64,000 bases of DNA, taken from the NCBI RefSeq assembly GCF_026781265.1, contig NZ_JAKUVC010000001.1, positions 62,001 to 126,000 of the forward strand, read 5' to 3'. Under the pieces are notes generated by a model that was not told the origin of the DNA, did not search any database, and saw nothing but the letters and a program-made list of their open reading frames with translations. Below are positions 9,366 to 16,102 of the stretch, piece after piece (the first letter of the stretch is position 1; the number at the start of each line of letters is the position of its first letter). Position numbers and translations under genes: made by a program. This stretch comes from Streptococcus sanguinis. Lineage in GTDB: Bacteria > Bacillota > Bacilli > Lactobacillales > Streptococcaceae.

Positions 9366-9808
9366 GAGTGCTCTGTCATCCTCCTTTCATAGTCTAAGAT
9401 CCCCTCCCAAGTCAGCCATTCTGGCTTACTATCTTCTGGGAACTTTCTCCAAATGCGTTTCATCTCTGTAATTTGGCCAGCAACATTACCAGCCCAGAGA
9501 TGCCCCTCATAGCGATTGCCATAGCCTAGAAAATAATTACAGTCCTGCTGCAAGCGGCTTAACATCATATAATCAAAATGATAAGGATTTTGACGATTTT
9601 CGTAGTCTTTAAGATACTCCCGCAACTCTTCAACCGTCAGATAACCGTCTACCCCAAAACCGAAAGTATCATCTTCACCATCTACATAGAGCTCTCCTTC
9701 AAAGTTTTCATCTACTCCAATTTTGCTTAATTGACGGATCGAAAAAGGCAAAGAAAATTTAGCCTTTTGACCGGTCCGGGTATTGGTAATCATTGCATGT
9801 TGTGTCAT
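9362..9808 (-). CDS. LPD11-like ICE protein (148 aa)
   Basis: A 148-residue soluble protein starting at the ATG at 9808, which has AAGGAGACCAAA before it; the five-residue longer frame is not needed. It contains LPFSIRQLSKIGVDENFEGE, then GYLTVEELREYLKDYE and a C-terminal helix with AGNVAGQITEMKRIW. I recall this pattern from streptococcal ICE proteins annotated as LPD11-domain proteins, a mobile-element family of unknown function. It is the first gene after an intrinsic terminator at 9824-9851 and is translationally coupled to the next gene. Confidence 0.65.
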   Translation of the reverse strand: MTQHAMITNTRTGQKAKFSLPFSIRQLSKIGVDENFEGELYVDGEDDTFGFGVDGYLTVEELREYLKDYENRQNPYHFDYMMLSRLQQDCNYFLGYGNRYEGHLWAGNVAGQITEMKRIWRKFPEDSKPEWLTWEGILDYERRMTEHS

Positions 9809-9823
9809 TTTGGTCTCCTTCAA

Positions 9824-9851
9824 AACAAAAAAAGAGAGGCATTTGCCTCTC
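9824..9851 (-). terminator. Intrinsic terminator inside the transfer operon
   Basis: On the minus strand GAGAGGCA and TGCCTCTC form an 8-bp stem with a two-base loop, followed by a run of seven or more T. It lies just after the stop of the 90-residue gene and upstream of the LPD11-like gene. It could limit or attenuate read-through into the mating-channel genes. Confidence 0.8.
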
Positions 9852-9853
9852 CC

Positions 9854-10126
9854 TTATTCCACCTGCGACAGTTTCCCACCAATAGCGGTCATGGCTTTGT
9901 GAGCTTGGGTCACAATACCATTTTGATGGTAGTAGTCCCTGGTATACTTTTCCAAAACTTCAACCATATAGCCCGGCAAGGTTAAATCGTCTTTCTTCTT
10001 GATTAAACTATTTAACTGCCCCATCACTGGCCAGACTTCATCATATTTATGATTGACCAGCAATGTCCCTGCCTCTTTCACAAGAGCCAAGACTTTCTTA
10101 TCTGATTCGTTTCGTGTTTGTGCCAT
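9854..10126 (-). CDS. Hypothetical ICE protein (90 aa)
   Basis: A 90-residue protein starting at the ATG at 10126, chosen because GAGGGAAAACAG precedes it; a start 39 bases upstream has no such site. Mostly helical and charged (SDKKVLALVKEAGTLLVNHK, MVEVLEKYTRDYY). No family was recognised. It is the last gene before an intrinsic terminator, so it may be expressed at a higher level than the channel genes behind it. Confidence 0.65.
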   Translation of the reverse strand: MAQTRNESDKKVLALVKEAGTLLVNHKYDEVWPVMGQLNSLIKKKDDLTLPGYMVEVLEKYTRDYYHQNGIVTQAHKAMTAIGGKLSQVE

Positions 10127-10145
10127 CTGTTTTCCCTCATTTCTT

Positions 10146-10313
10146 TTAAGTTCTCTGGTATTCACTGATGCAGAAGGCAGGAGGAGGACGGGATTTTCTT
10201 TGTTCTGCCTGCTTACAGAATAAGCTCTTAGATTTTTCTTGTAGCAGCTTATCTGGAAAGGTCAGGCCTACCCATTCCACCATACCAGGCGGTTCCCAAA
10301 ATCTATAAAACAT
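10146..10313 (-). CDS. Small hypothetical ICE protein (55 aa)
   Basis: A 55-codon frame beginning at an ATG at 10313 with a near-perfect ribosome site (AAGGAGGTAGGCC). The product begins MFYRFWEPPGMVEWVGLTFP and has a basic, cysteine-containing C-terminal half. It ends 19 bases before the next gene and fits the operon spacing. No homology was recognised; the strong ribosome site and position are the main reasons to accept it. Confidence 0.55.
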   Translation of the reverse strand: MFYRFWEPPGMVEWVGLTFPDKLLQEKSKSLFCKQAEQRKSRPPPAFCISEYQRT

Positions 10314-10385
10314 GGCCTACCTCCTTGTCTTAGTTTCCAATAAAAACTTCTCTTTGTGGTATTTAGCCGCAAAGAACAAAATATC

Positions 10386-10706
10386 TTAAATCTGCTGGTC
10401 TTTCTCCAGACGCAACAAATTTTCTTCCAACCAGTGGCGCTTATTCTTTACTAAGTTTCTTAATTCTTCCTCATACTGCCGAATCAGCGAGCCAAGCATT
10501 TCCTTATCAGAAGGGCGCTTGTACTTTCTCAGGTCCTGAACAAGGCACTGGATGTCCATTTGATAATCTCGGTAGGTCGGATGATGGCGCACTTCTGGAT
10601 AGTAGAAGGAATGAGCTGGAATTACGTAAACTAGATTTTTTATGACAAGAGTCAAATCTTCTTTCTTCTGCAACTGGCTTTTCAATAATAGACTAAGATT
10701 GGCCAT
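10386..10706 (-). CDS. Hypothetical ICE protein (106 aa)
   Basis: A 106-residue basic, helical protein starting at 10706 with AGGAGGGGAG before the ATG. It overlaps the end of the preceding gene by 14 bases. It contains MDIQCLVQDLRKYKRPSDKE and a C-terminal lysine/glutamate-rich helix. No family was recognised. Its place directly downstream of the relaxase suggests an accessory DNA-processing role, which is inference only. Confidence 0.65.
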   Translation of the reverse strand: MANLSLLLKSQLQKKEDLTLVIKNLVYVIPAHSFYYPEVRHHPTYRDYQMDIQCLVQDLRKYKRPSDKEMLGSLIRQYEEELRNLVKNKRHWLEENLLRLEKDQQI

Positions 10707-10968
10707 CTCCCCTCCTTTGCTTACAAGTTTCTACTAAAGCTGTGATTCCCTCCGGCATCCGGTCCCAATCAATCGAACAGTCCCGCAGAAAACGAGGTTG
10801 GGTCTCGGACGGGATAACGGGAATCTGCAATAAGCGGTAAAACCCCCGATATGTAGGAAAATACTGACTGGCAAAAACTAAATCTACTTGTCCCTCCACT
10901 TGAACAAATAAGCGTTCACGGTCTACAACTGCCATCGAATCTGAGGTAATTCTTTCAATCTTTTTCAA
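10693..10968 (-). CDS. Hypothetical ICE protein with likely TTG start (91 aa)
   Basis: The best start is a TTG at 10968: CAAGGAGG lies 7 bases before it, and the TTG overlaps the relaxase stop as TTGA. The longer frame, opening at 11001 inside the relaxase gene, lacks such a site. The 91-residue product is soluble (LFVQVEGQVDLVFASQYF, then PTYRGFYRLLQIPVIPSE). No family was recognised. The overlap at both ends points to coupled translation with the relaxase and the next small gene. Confidence 0.65.
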   Translation of the reverse strand: MKKIERITSDSMAVVDRERLFVQVEGQVDLVFASQYFPTYRGFYRLLQIPVIPSETQPRFLRDCSIDWDRMPEGITALVETCKQRRGDGQS

Positions 10969-12206
10969 CCTGCTGCCTCCTTGCTTTCTTTTTGGAGCCA
11001 TTCCAGTTCTTTCAACCGTTTTTCTGGAATCTCCGCATATTCTTCTATCTCTGCTAGTCGACCCGAACCCGTAACAGCCTCCACTTCCTCCAGAAACTTT
11101 CTAGTCCCCGCTACGACTCGCTCATACCAGCGGTATTGTTTTTCTGCTATAGCCACCTCTTGAGGAGCTGTCACAAACTGACAGGCTTTCAAGCTCCCCA
11201 TGAGCTTGTACCAGTCTGGATCCAGAATCAGGCGCTTGCCTTTTTTGGCATAGACATGGAGCTTGTCATTGATAACGCCGACCGCCTTTTTGGCCATATC
11301 CTCCCGCTGATAGTACCACTCCAGGAGGAAATCATGAGATTTATCACCGAACATGCGGACCTCATAGCGGTTTTTATAGCCGTACAGCTCCCGAATGGTT
11401 TCCAGCGAAACCTTGGACTGGTGAGCCTGTTCAAAGTCCTTTTCATAGAAGTTCAACAGAACAGATGACTGCCTAGAGCCAAAATAAACTGAGCAGCCGT
11501 CTGCCTGGTTCTGCGTTTCCCCATCAATGAACTTGAAAGAGCGCATTTTAGACTGAATCAAGCCCTGCTCTTTCTTTACCTTGAGCTTGTATAAGTCATA
11601 GTTCCCGTCCTTGTTATAGGTTTCATCCAGTGAAACATCCAGGCGAGTGATTTTAAGAAAATCGGCCGCCTCTTCCTGAGACTGGGTTTTCCTCTTGGCA
11701 TAAGCCAGAACTGCCTCTACAACCTCCTGCCAGGTTCGGCCCCCTTGCTCATTTTTCAAGTACCACTCGAACTCCCGACAGCCTCGCCCGGTCATCTCAA
11801 CCAACGTCCCCATGTTCTCGTCTTTCTCCGAGTGATAGACATTGATAAAATTGAAATTTTCAAGCATACTATAGCCGTAGCGACCAAAGTCATACTGGAT
11901 AAAGGGCTTCTTTTTCAGTCCAAAGACTTTATCTATCACTCCTAACCAATCCAAAGTACGAAAGCGGAAGCGGATATAGTCAATCCGACCAGTCAAGCGG
12001 ACACTAGATGTTGAGTTCAGCGACAGCAGTTCCTGCAGGGGCAGACCGACCTTTTTAAAAGATACCGTGTCCTTTCCCAAGTAGCGGTTATAAGTCGCTG
12101 GTGAAATGGTTAAGAGCCGACTAAACTCTTTCTTGGAAAAACCCAAGTAGAGGCGTAGCCTCTCCATGTCCTTTGTTTCAATCCCTTTCATACAGCATAG
12201 ATTCAC
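10965..12206 (-). CDS. MobT-family relaxase (Rep_trans type, Tn916 Orf20-like)
   Basis: A protein of about 408-413 residues that should nick oriT and pilot the transferred strand, as in Tn916 and ICEBs1 (NicK). The N-terminal 50 residues form an HTH (LRLYLGFSKKEFSRLLTISP). The rest matches rolling-circle initiators of the Rep_trans group: RIDYIRFRF, LKITRLDVSLDETY and the YGYKNRYEVRMFGD region. A GTG at 12206 or the ATG at 12191 could be the start. The gene lies right after the candidate oriT and before small accessory genes, the order seen in Tn916. Confidence 0.9.
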   Translation of the reverse strand: MNLCCMKGIETKDMERLRLYLGFSKKEFSRLLTISPATYNRYLGKDTVSFKKVGLPLQELLSLNSTSSVRLTGRIDYIRFRFRTLDWLGVIDKVFGLKKKPFIQYDFGRYGYSMLENFNFINVYHSEKDENMGTLVEMTGRGCREFEWYLKNEQGGRTWQEVVEAVLAYAKRKTQSQEEAADFLKITRLDVSLDETYNKDGNYDLYKLKVKKEQGLIQSKMRSFKFIDGETQNQADGCSVYFGSRQSSVLLNFYEKDFEQAHQSKVSLETIRELYGYKNRYEVRMFGDKSHDFLLEWYYQREDMAKKAVGVINDKLHVYAKKGKRLILDPDWYKLMGSLKACQFVTAPQEVAIAEKQYRWYERVVAGTRKFLEEVEAVTGSGRLAEIEEYAEIPEKRLKELEWLQKESKEAAG

Positions 12207-12236
12207 CTTCCTTTTTTAATTTGTCAGTCTTTCGAC

Positions 12237-12277
12237 TTTAAAAATTGCTGAAAGTCTTTCTTTCAGCAATTTTTAAA
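12237..12277. repeat. Perfect 18-bp inverted repeat upstream of relaxase gene
   Basis: TTTAAAAATTGCTGAAAG (12237-12254) and its exact complement (12260-12277) flank a five-base loop. It has no T-run typical of a strong terminator on the relaxase side. It may be part of the origin structure or a replication/transfer hairpin. Confidence 0.75.
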
Positions 12278-12327
12278 ATCGCCTTGAAAGCTAGAGTCTC
12301 AAGGCATTCATGATTTTGTGATTCACC

Positions 12328-12358
12328 GTAACCCCCTTATTAACATACAGGGGGTTAC
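12328..12358. other. Candidate oriT inverted repeat
   Basis: GTAACCCCC and GGGGGTTAC form a 9-bp inverted repeat around TTATTAACATACA. ICEBs1 oriT carries a similar C-run/G-run inverted repeat with TAACA before the G-run, and it lies in the same place relative to the coupling-protein and relaxase genes. The match is by recall of the known site, not by alignment, and the exact nick position is not assigned. Confidence 0.6.
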
Positions 12359-12451
12359 ATGAAAGCAGCCCGCCTCACGGCCGGCCGCTTTCAGCTAGGC
12401 AGAAGCGCCCAGCGCCTCACCGCTTAAGCTAGCGCTGTTCGCTTGTCCGCT

Positions 12452-14110
12452 CTAGCCAAATTGTTCCTGAACAATCTGTTTATAAGACTTGTCCGAGCGT
12501 TCCCTCTCTTCAAAGACCTGACGAAAGGCCGCCAAGTCTTTTTGTTTGATAACTGGACTGCCGGTCTCTCCAGTTTCAAAGGGATAGAATCCATCTTTTA
12601 AGAGGTCAAAGACCGTTCGGATATTTCGGTCTGTCAGGTTGGAGAATTCTTCCTGCAGAGCCTGTAAAGCCTCTTTACGAGTTAAAACCTGATTCTCTGA
12701 TACAGGTGAAGCAGGCTGATGTTGGCTGCCTGCCTCCAGAGGATCAAAAGGATTTTCAATCCGTTCATATTTCTCAAAGAGATTATAAAAATTGAAATCT
12801 TTGTCAATCAAGGGAGCATAGAATTCTTGAGCCTGGTCGCCAAAATTGGCACAGTAGCCTCGGCCATAGACACGCTTTCCTGCTAAATAGGATACATTAC
12901 GAAAGTTCTTATTCTTGTTTTCTTCCCCAAACATAGCCGCATAAGCATATTCATCTAGGCGGCCCATTGTGACATGGAACATCATATTAGAGCGGATTTT
13001 CAGCGGTAAGTCGTCATGACCAGGACGTTGGAAAGCTTTTATGATATAACAGCCTGCCTGACGGCCCTTTAATGTCACATTATCATCCGCCTTTCGATAC
13101 CGTTCCCACAAACCATAAGAAGCATTCCCATCAAGAGAAGACATGAAGGAATTCACTTCATCATGAATCAGAAAAACGGGTTTTAGGTCATATTTTTCAA
13201 AATTCCCCAACTCTTTCTCGCCTCGCTCTTCCATGAGTTGATTCATGTGAGCATAACGAGCCTCCATTATTTGTTCGAACCGCTCATACATGGCGACAAT
13301 GTCTTCTTTGGTATAAAAGACTCGATCTTTAAGGACCTCTAGTCGGGCTAAGGGAACAAAATCAGCATGTTTTGGATCACATAGATAAGCCGCACCTTCC
13401 TTTCCCGCTCCGACCAACAGAGAACGCAAAAAGACTGTCTTCCCGCCGCCAATTCCCCCAGCAAGAAGCAAATTAGGATTTTCAACATAGTTCCAGTACA
13501 CAGACTTAGACAGTTTCAGTCCTTTGCCTTTAACGACTTTTACATCCCTCGCATGGATTCGGTTCAGATAAGCAGAATAGGCCAATTTATAAACGATAAA
13601 TTTTTCTTCGTAGTTATCTTCAATATAATCCATGAAAAAAGTGGTTTCAAAGTCCCCACCTAGTTTCAAAAACTGGTCTTGAAACTTAGAACCGGACAAT
13701 TCCAGCATGACCTCCAGCTCATAGCGGCCTTGCTTGAGGTAAACTCTGGGAAACTTGATGGTTCTTTTCTTGCCCGCTTCTTTCTTCTTTTTCTCGTAGT
13801 AGTAGCCTCGCTCATAAAGATAACGAGCTAGGATACTCATGCGAAATAGTTTTTTCCAGAAAAGCAACCGCTCCTCCAGGAAGCGATTGAGAAAGGCCGC
13901 CAAGAAAAAGTTCAGCAACCATCCGGCTCCCACCATTAACAGTAAAGCTTGATTCAGAGCTTGAACTTCTTCTCTGCGAATGTAGAGCAGGAAGCCCAAG
14001 GTCAGCCATACAGGAAGCAGCAGGAGGCCATACAAGAGTAAGGGGATTTTCATCATCCAAGGCCGAATCCGCACCCCCTTATAGCGGAAAATGGAGTGTA
14101 AAACAGACAT
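12452..14110 (-). CDS. TcpA/FtsK-family coupling ATPase (Tn916 Orf21-like)
   Basis: A 552-residue membrane-anchored DNA translocase that should bring the nicked DNA to the channel. Two membrane segments lie at about residues 22-43 and 55-76. The FtsK/SpoIIIE motor follows, with Walker A GGIGGGKT (218-225) and a Walker B-type strand PVFLIHDEV (about 320). IIKAFQRPGHDDLPLKIRSN fits the sensor region of this family. The C-terminal 90 residues carry a linker and a likely DNA-binding domain. It is preceded by an intrinsic terminator (14133-14164), so its expression may depend on read-through. Confidence 0.92.
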   Translation of the reverse strand: MSVLHSIFRYKGVRIRPWMMKIPLLLYGLLLLPVWLTLGFLLYIRREEVQALNQALLLMVGAGWLLNFFLAAFLNRFLEERLLFWKKLFRMSILARYLYERGYYYEKKKKEAGKKRTIKFPRVYLKQGRYELEVMLELSGSKFQDQFLKLGGDFETTFFMDYIEDNYEEKFIVYKLAYSAYLNRIHARDVKVVKGKGLKLSKSVYWNYVENPNLLLAGGIGGGKTVFLRSLLVGAGKEGAAYLCDPKHADFVPLARLEVLKDRVFYTKEDIVAMYERFEQIMEARYAHMNQLMEERGEKELGNFEKYDLKPVFLIHDEVNSFMSSLDGNASYGLWERYRKADDNVTLKGRQAGCYIIKAFQRPGHDDLPLKIRSNMMFHVTMGRLDEYAYAAMFGEENKNKNFRNVSYLAGKRVYGRGYCANFGDQAQEFYAPLIDKDFNFYNLFEKYERIENPFDPLEAGSQHQPASPVSENQVLTRKEALQALQEEFSNLTDRNIRTVFDLLKDGFYPFETGETGSPVIKQKDLAAFRQVFEERERSDKSYKQIVQEQFG

Positions 14111-14132
14111 TTTCTCTCCTTCCTAGTCCAAT

Positions 14133-14164
14133 TAAAAAAGACCGAATCTGGTTGATTCAGTCTT
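14133..14164 (-). terminator. Intrinsic terminator between the DUF961 pair and the coupling ATPase
   Basis: On the minus strand AAGACTGAATC pairs with GATTCGGTCTT (one mismatch) around a short loop, followed by six T. It overlaps the stop codon of the upstream gene and lies before the TcpA start. Confidence 0.75.
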
Positions 14165-14561
14165 ACCCTTTATTTTCCGGTGCTTTGTCTGGTTTTGGAG
14201 AAGCTGCCTTCTTAAAGCCATCAACCCGCAAGGCGAAACCATACGAGCGGACTTCATAAGGATCTGTATTTCGCTGGTTGACTGTCCGGTTAAAGTTATA
14301 GATAAAGGGACTGGCTTTGCCAATCACCTCAATCTCAGACATGAAAGGAACTTCTTCGGGTTGGTAGCCATCCGGCAATTTCAGGCCAATAACATCATTG
14401 AGCTTATCTGAGAAGATCTCAATGTGGGTAGCATGAGCCTCTCGCTCCCCGTCTTCGGAAATATCAAATGCTTCCCGGAAACCAACAAAGGTCAGCTTGC
14501 CAAGGTTCGCCAGATTGTAAGGATCGGTACTGGTATTAAATTTTTCTACTACAAAAGTCAT
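14163..14561 (-). CDS. DUF961-family ICE protein (Tn916 Orf22-like)
   Basis: A 132-residue soluble protein of the YdcP/DUF961 type, starting at 14561 behind a GGAGG-type site. It shows the pattern of this family: a short N-terminal strand, LGKLTFVGFREAFDISEDGE, then EIFSDKLNDVIGLKLPDGYQ. Such proteins form a conserved pair early in Tn916-like transfer operons; in ICEBs1 the YdcP homologue acts in element replication together with a helicase processivity factor. The paralogue lies 10 bases upstream and an intrinsic terminator follows immediately. Confidence 0.8.
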   Translation of the reverse strand: MTFVVEKFNTSTDPYNLANLGKLTFVGFREAFDISEDGEREAHATHIEIFSDKLNDVIGLKLPDGYQPEEVPFMSEIEVIGKASPFIYNFNRTVNQRNTDPYEVRSYGFALRVDGFKKAASPKPDKAPENKG

Positions 14562-14571
14562 AGTTGCCTCC

Positions 14572-14889
14572 TTATTTCGCCAATTTCATTTTCTTTGCTT
14601 CAAAGACGATTTCATCTTTAGACTTCCCACGAGAACGGACGGACCCAACGGTCATCACAAGACCAGTCAGGCTCTCAATTTTCTGCATTCCCTTATCTTT
14701 TGGAATATCAGAGTTTTCCAGGCCATAAACCCGAATCCGGACACCATTTTGCACATCTCCGCTGACTTCAAAGTCACGGTATGCGTCATTGTAAGTAGTC
14801 GCTGGTCGTTCCGTAAAGTTTGGTAGGACAAAGAGTCCTGTCTTTCCAATCACTTCTTGCCCCACAGGGAGCACTTGCAAATCTGCCAT
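14572..14889 (-). CDS. DUF961-family ICE protein (Tn916 Orf23-like)
   Basis: A 105-residue protein, first of the DUF961 pair. GKTGLFVLPNFTERPATTYN and RIRVYGLENSDIPKDKG are typical for Orf23-type proteins. With the following paralogue it forms the head of the transfer module. Its ribosome site (GAGGAATACAC) is good. The role is probably in processing or replication of the excised element, inferred from ICEBs1. Confidence 0.8.
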   Translation of the reverse strand: MADLQVLPVGQEVIGKTGLFVLPNFTERPATTYNDAYRDFEVSGDVQNGVRIRVYGLENSDIPKDKGMQKIESLTGLVMTVGSVRSRGKSKDEIVFEAKKMKLAK

Positions 14890-14985
14890 GTGTATTCCTC
14901 ATTTCTTTCTTTTATTTGTTCTATTTGCTTTTACTTAGAAAGCAGCCGCAGGAGCACGAGCCATTATCATCTATCCACCTCATTC

Positions 14986-15213
14986 CTAGATTCCCAAATA
15001 TTCCTTTTTCAACTGACGCTTATAGCTGTTTCGACAGTCCATCAGCTGCTTAGAAAAAGCATCATGGCTATCGTGACGGTGAAAAATTGCATCCATCTCT
15101 CCCATGCTCTCCTGATAGCACTGCTCACAGTGCGCTGGATCCCCCTTGTACATCCGCAGGGAAAATCTAAACCTTTCCAATATTCCTTCAAATCGATTTT
15201 CAAAATAACGCAT
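14986..15213 (-). CDS. Small hypothetical ICE protein (75 aa), paralogue of the next gene
   Basis: A 75-residue protein starting at the ATG at 15213, because GAGAGGAGTTTGAA precedes it; the 13-residue longer form lies in the neighbouring frame. It is helical and charged, with ILERFRFSLRMYKGDPAHC. The same pattern F-x-F-S-(L/F)-(R/K)-(M/I)-Y-K occurs in the upstream gene (15215-15469), so the two look like an old tandem duplication. The two start and stop sites are one base apart. No family was recognised. Confidence 0.6.
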   Translation of the reverse strand: MRYFENRFEGILERFRFSLRMYKGDPAHCEQCYQESMGEMDAIFHRHDSHDAFSKQLMDCRNSYKRQLKKEYLGI

Positions 15214-15214
15214 T

Positions 15215-15469
15215 TCAAACTCCTCTCTGCAGCTTTCGATACTGTTTTTCAATCTGTCTCTTGTATGGCAGCATAAGAGACTGTGTCACGATTTTATCTC
15301 TTTCTATGGATTGTTTGCTTAATCGTTCTAAAGCCTCTATGCTGCTTTTACAGAGTCGTTTTAACATCAGCCTATTATTCTTATAAATTTTAAAAGAAAA
15401 TAAAAAGTTATCGTAGATTCTACGATAACCCGATTGATAATAGACAATAACAACTTCACTATGATTCAT
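15215..15469 (-). CDS. Small hypothetical ICE protein (84 aa)
   Basis: An 84-residue basic helical protein (IYDNFLFSFKIYKNNRLMLK, then SSIEALERLSKQ). It shares its central motif with the gene directly downstream. Its ATG at 15469 lies behind GGATGATCAGGA. Function unknown; the position among early ICE genes suggests a role in regulation or DNA processing, without sequence proof. Confidence 0.6.
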   Translation of the reverse strand: MNHSEVVIVYYQSGYRRIYDNFLFSFKIYKNNRLMLKRLCKSSIEALERLSKQSIERDKIVTQSLMLPYKRQIEKQYRKLQRGV

Positions 15470-15495
15470 TCCTGATCATCCAGTTTCCTTTCTCT

Positions 15496-15783
15496 TTACT
15501 CAAAACAAATCAGATAGTCTGGCATCGCTGCATGAACTTTATTCAAGCCTGCTTCCAGCTGCCAGAGCTCATCATAAATTTTTCGTGCGTCAGCTGTCTT
15601 GAAGGTCCGACTTACTCCGAAGAAGGAATCTTGTAGTCTAAGCACATACCCGTCTTCTGTTTTTGTCACACTTCCTGAAAACTCAGTGTTTGCATAGTTG
15701 TCATAAAGTTTTAGGACTTGATCAACCCCATCTACAACCAAAGCTACAAAAGCCTCATTTTTTATTTCTTCAAATAAATCCAT
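15496..15783 (-). CDS. Hypothetical ICE protein (95 aa)
   Basis: A 95-residue acidic protein with a strong ribosome site (AAAGGAGGATGAA) before the ATG at 15783. It has an N-terminal helix, a strand-rich middle (SGSVTKTEDGYVLRLQDSFF) and a helical C-terminal part. No family was recognised. It heads the string of small early genes in front of the DUF961 pair. Confidence 0.65.
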   Translation of the reverse strand: MDLFEEIKNEAFVALVVDGVDQVLKLYDNYANTEFSGSVTKTEDGYVLRLQDSFFGVSRTFKTADARKIYDELWQLEAGLNKVHAAMPDYLICFE

Positions 15784-15902
15784 TTCATCCTCCTTTATTT
15801 AACTAACTTCAAAACTTGACTGAAAAATTTCTAATATAATCTGGATTCGACAAAAAACCACTAACCAAACAATACAAAAGCATATAAATCATCTCACCCC
15901 CT

Positions 15903-16016
15903 CTATCCTCTCACCGCCTTTCCAAGCAAAAGTATTATCAAAAGAAAGACAAAGACAGAAAGAGAAGCTGTTAAAATAAATAGACTCACAATAAACAGCA
16001 ATATTTTCTTAACCAT
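15903..16016 (-). CDS. Single-TM micropeptide (37 aa)
   Basis: A 38-codon frame starting at an ATG at 16016 with GAGGTGATGGAG before it. The product is a short basic start followed by one continuous hydrophobic helix (about residues 5-32) and a basic end. Tiny single-TM proteins, often annotated DUF3789, are common in ICEs of this group; the link here is by size and layout only. It lies between the terminator of the XRE-ImmA gene and the early ICE genes. Confidence 0.5.
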   Translation of the reverse strand: MVKKILLFIVSLFILTASLSVFVFLLIILLLGKAVRG

Positions 16017-16039
16017 CTCCATCACCTCATTTCTATAAA

Positions 16040-16064
16040 ATAAAAAACCAGCTCTTGGCTGGCT
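16040..16064 (-). terminator. Intrinsic terminator after the XRE-ImmA/IrrE gene
   Basis: On the minus strand CCAGC-CAAGA-GCTGG is followed by six T. It ends the transcript of the 16103-18070 gene pair and separates it from the ICE transfer operon. Confidence 0.75.
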
Positions 16065-16102
16065 GTATCATCTGCTTAAAAGAGAAGAAAATAGTAGAGT
16101 CT

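Larger units (their letters stand above)
12207..12451. other. Hairpin-rich intergenic region between coupling ATPase and relaxase genes (origin region)
   Basis: These 245 bases carry no gene. They hold a perfect 18-bp hairpin (12237-12277), a 7-bp stem GCCTTGA...TCAAGGC (about 12281-12305), a G/C inverted repeat (12328-12358) and a GC-rich tract with GGCCGGCC that can also fold. This concentration of structure in the place where Tn916 and ICEBs1 have oriT fits an origin of transfer, possibly with a single-strand origin. Confidence 0.6.

Noticed and set aside
14920..14984. A 20-codon frame with a CSCGCF peptide just before the DUF961 pair
   Set aside because: Very short, poor ribosome site and a start two bases after the preceding stop. 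Cysteine richness alone is not evidence; more likely leader sequence.
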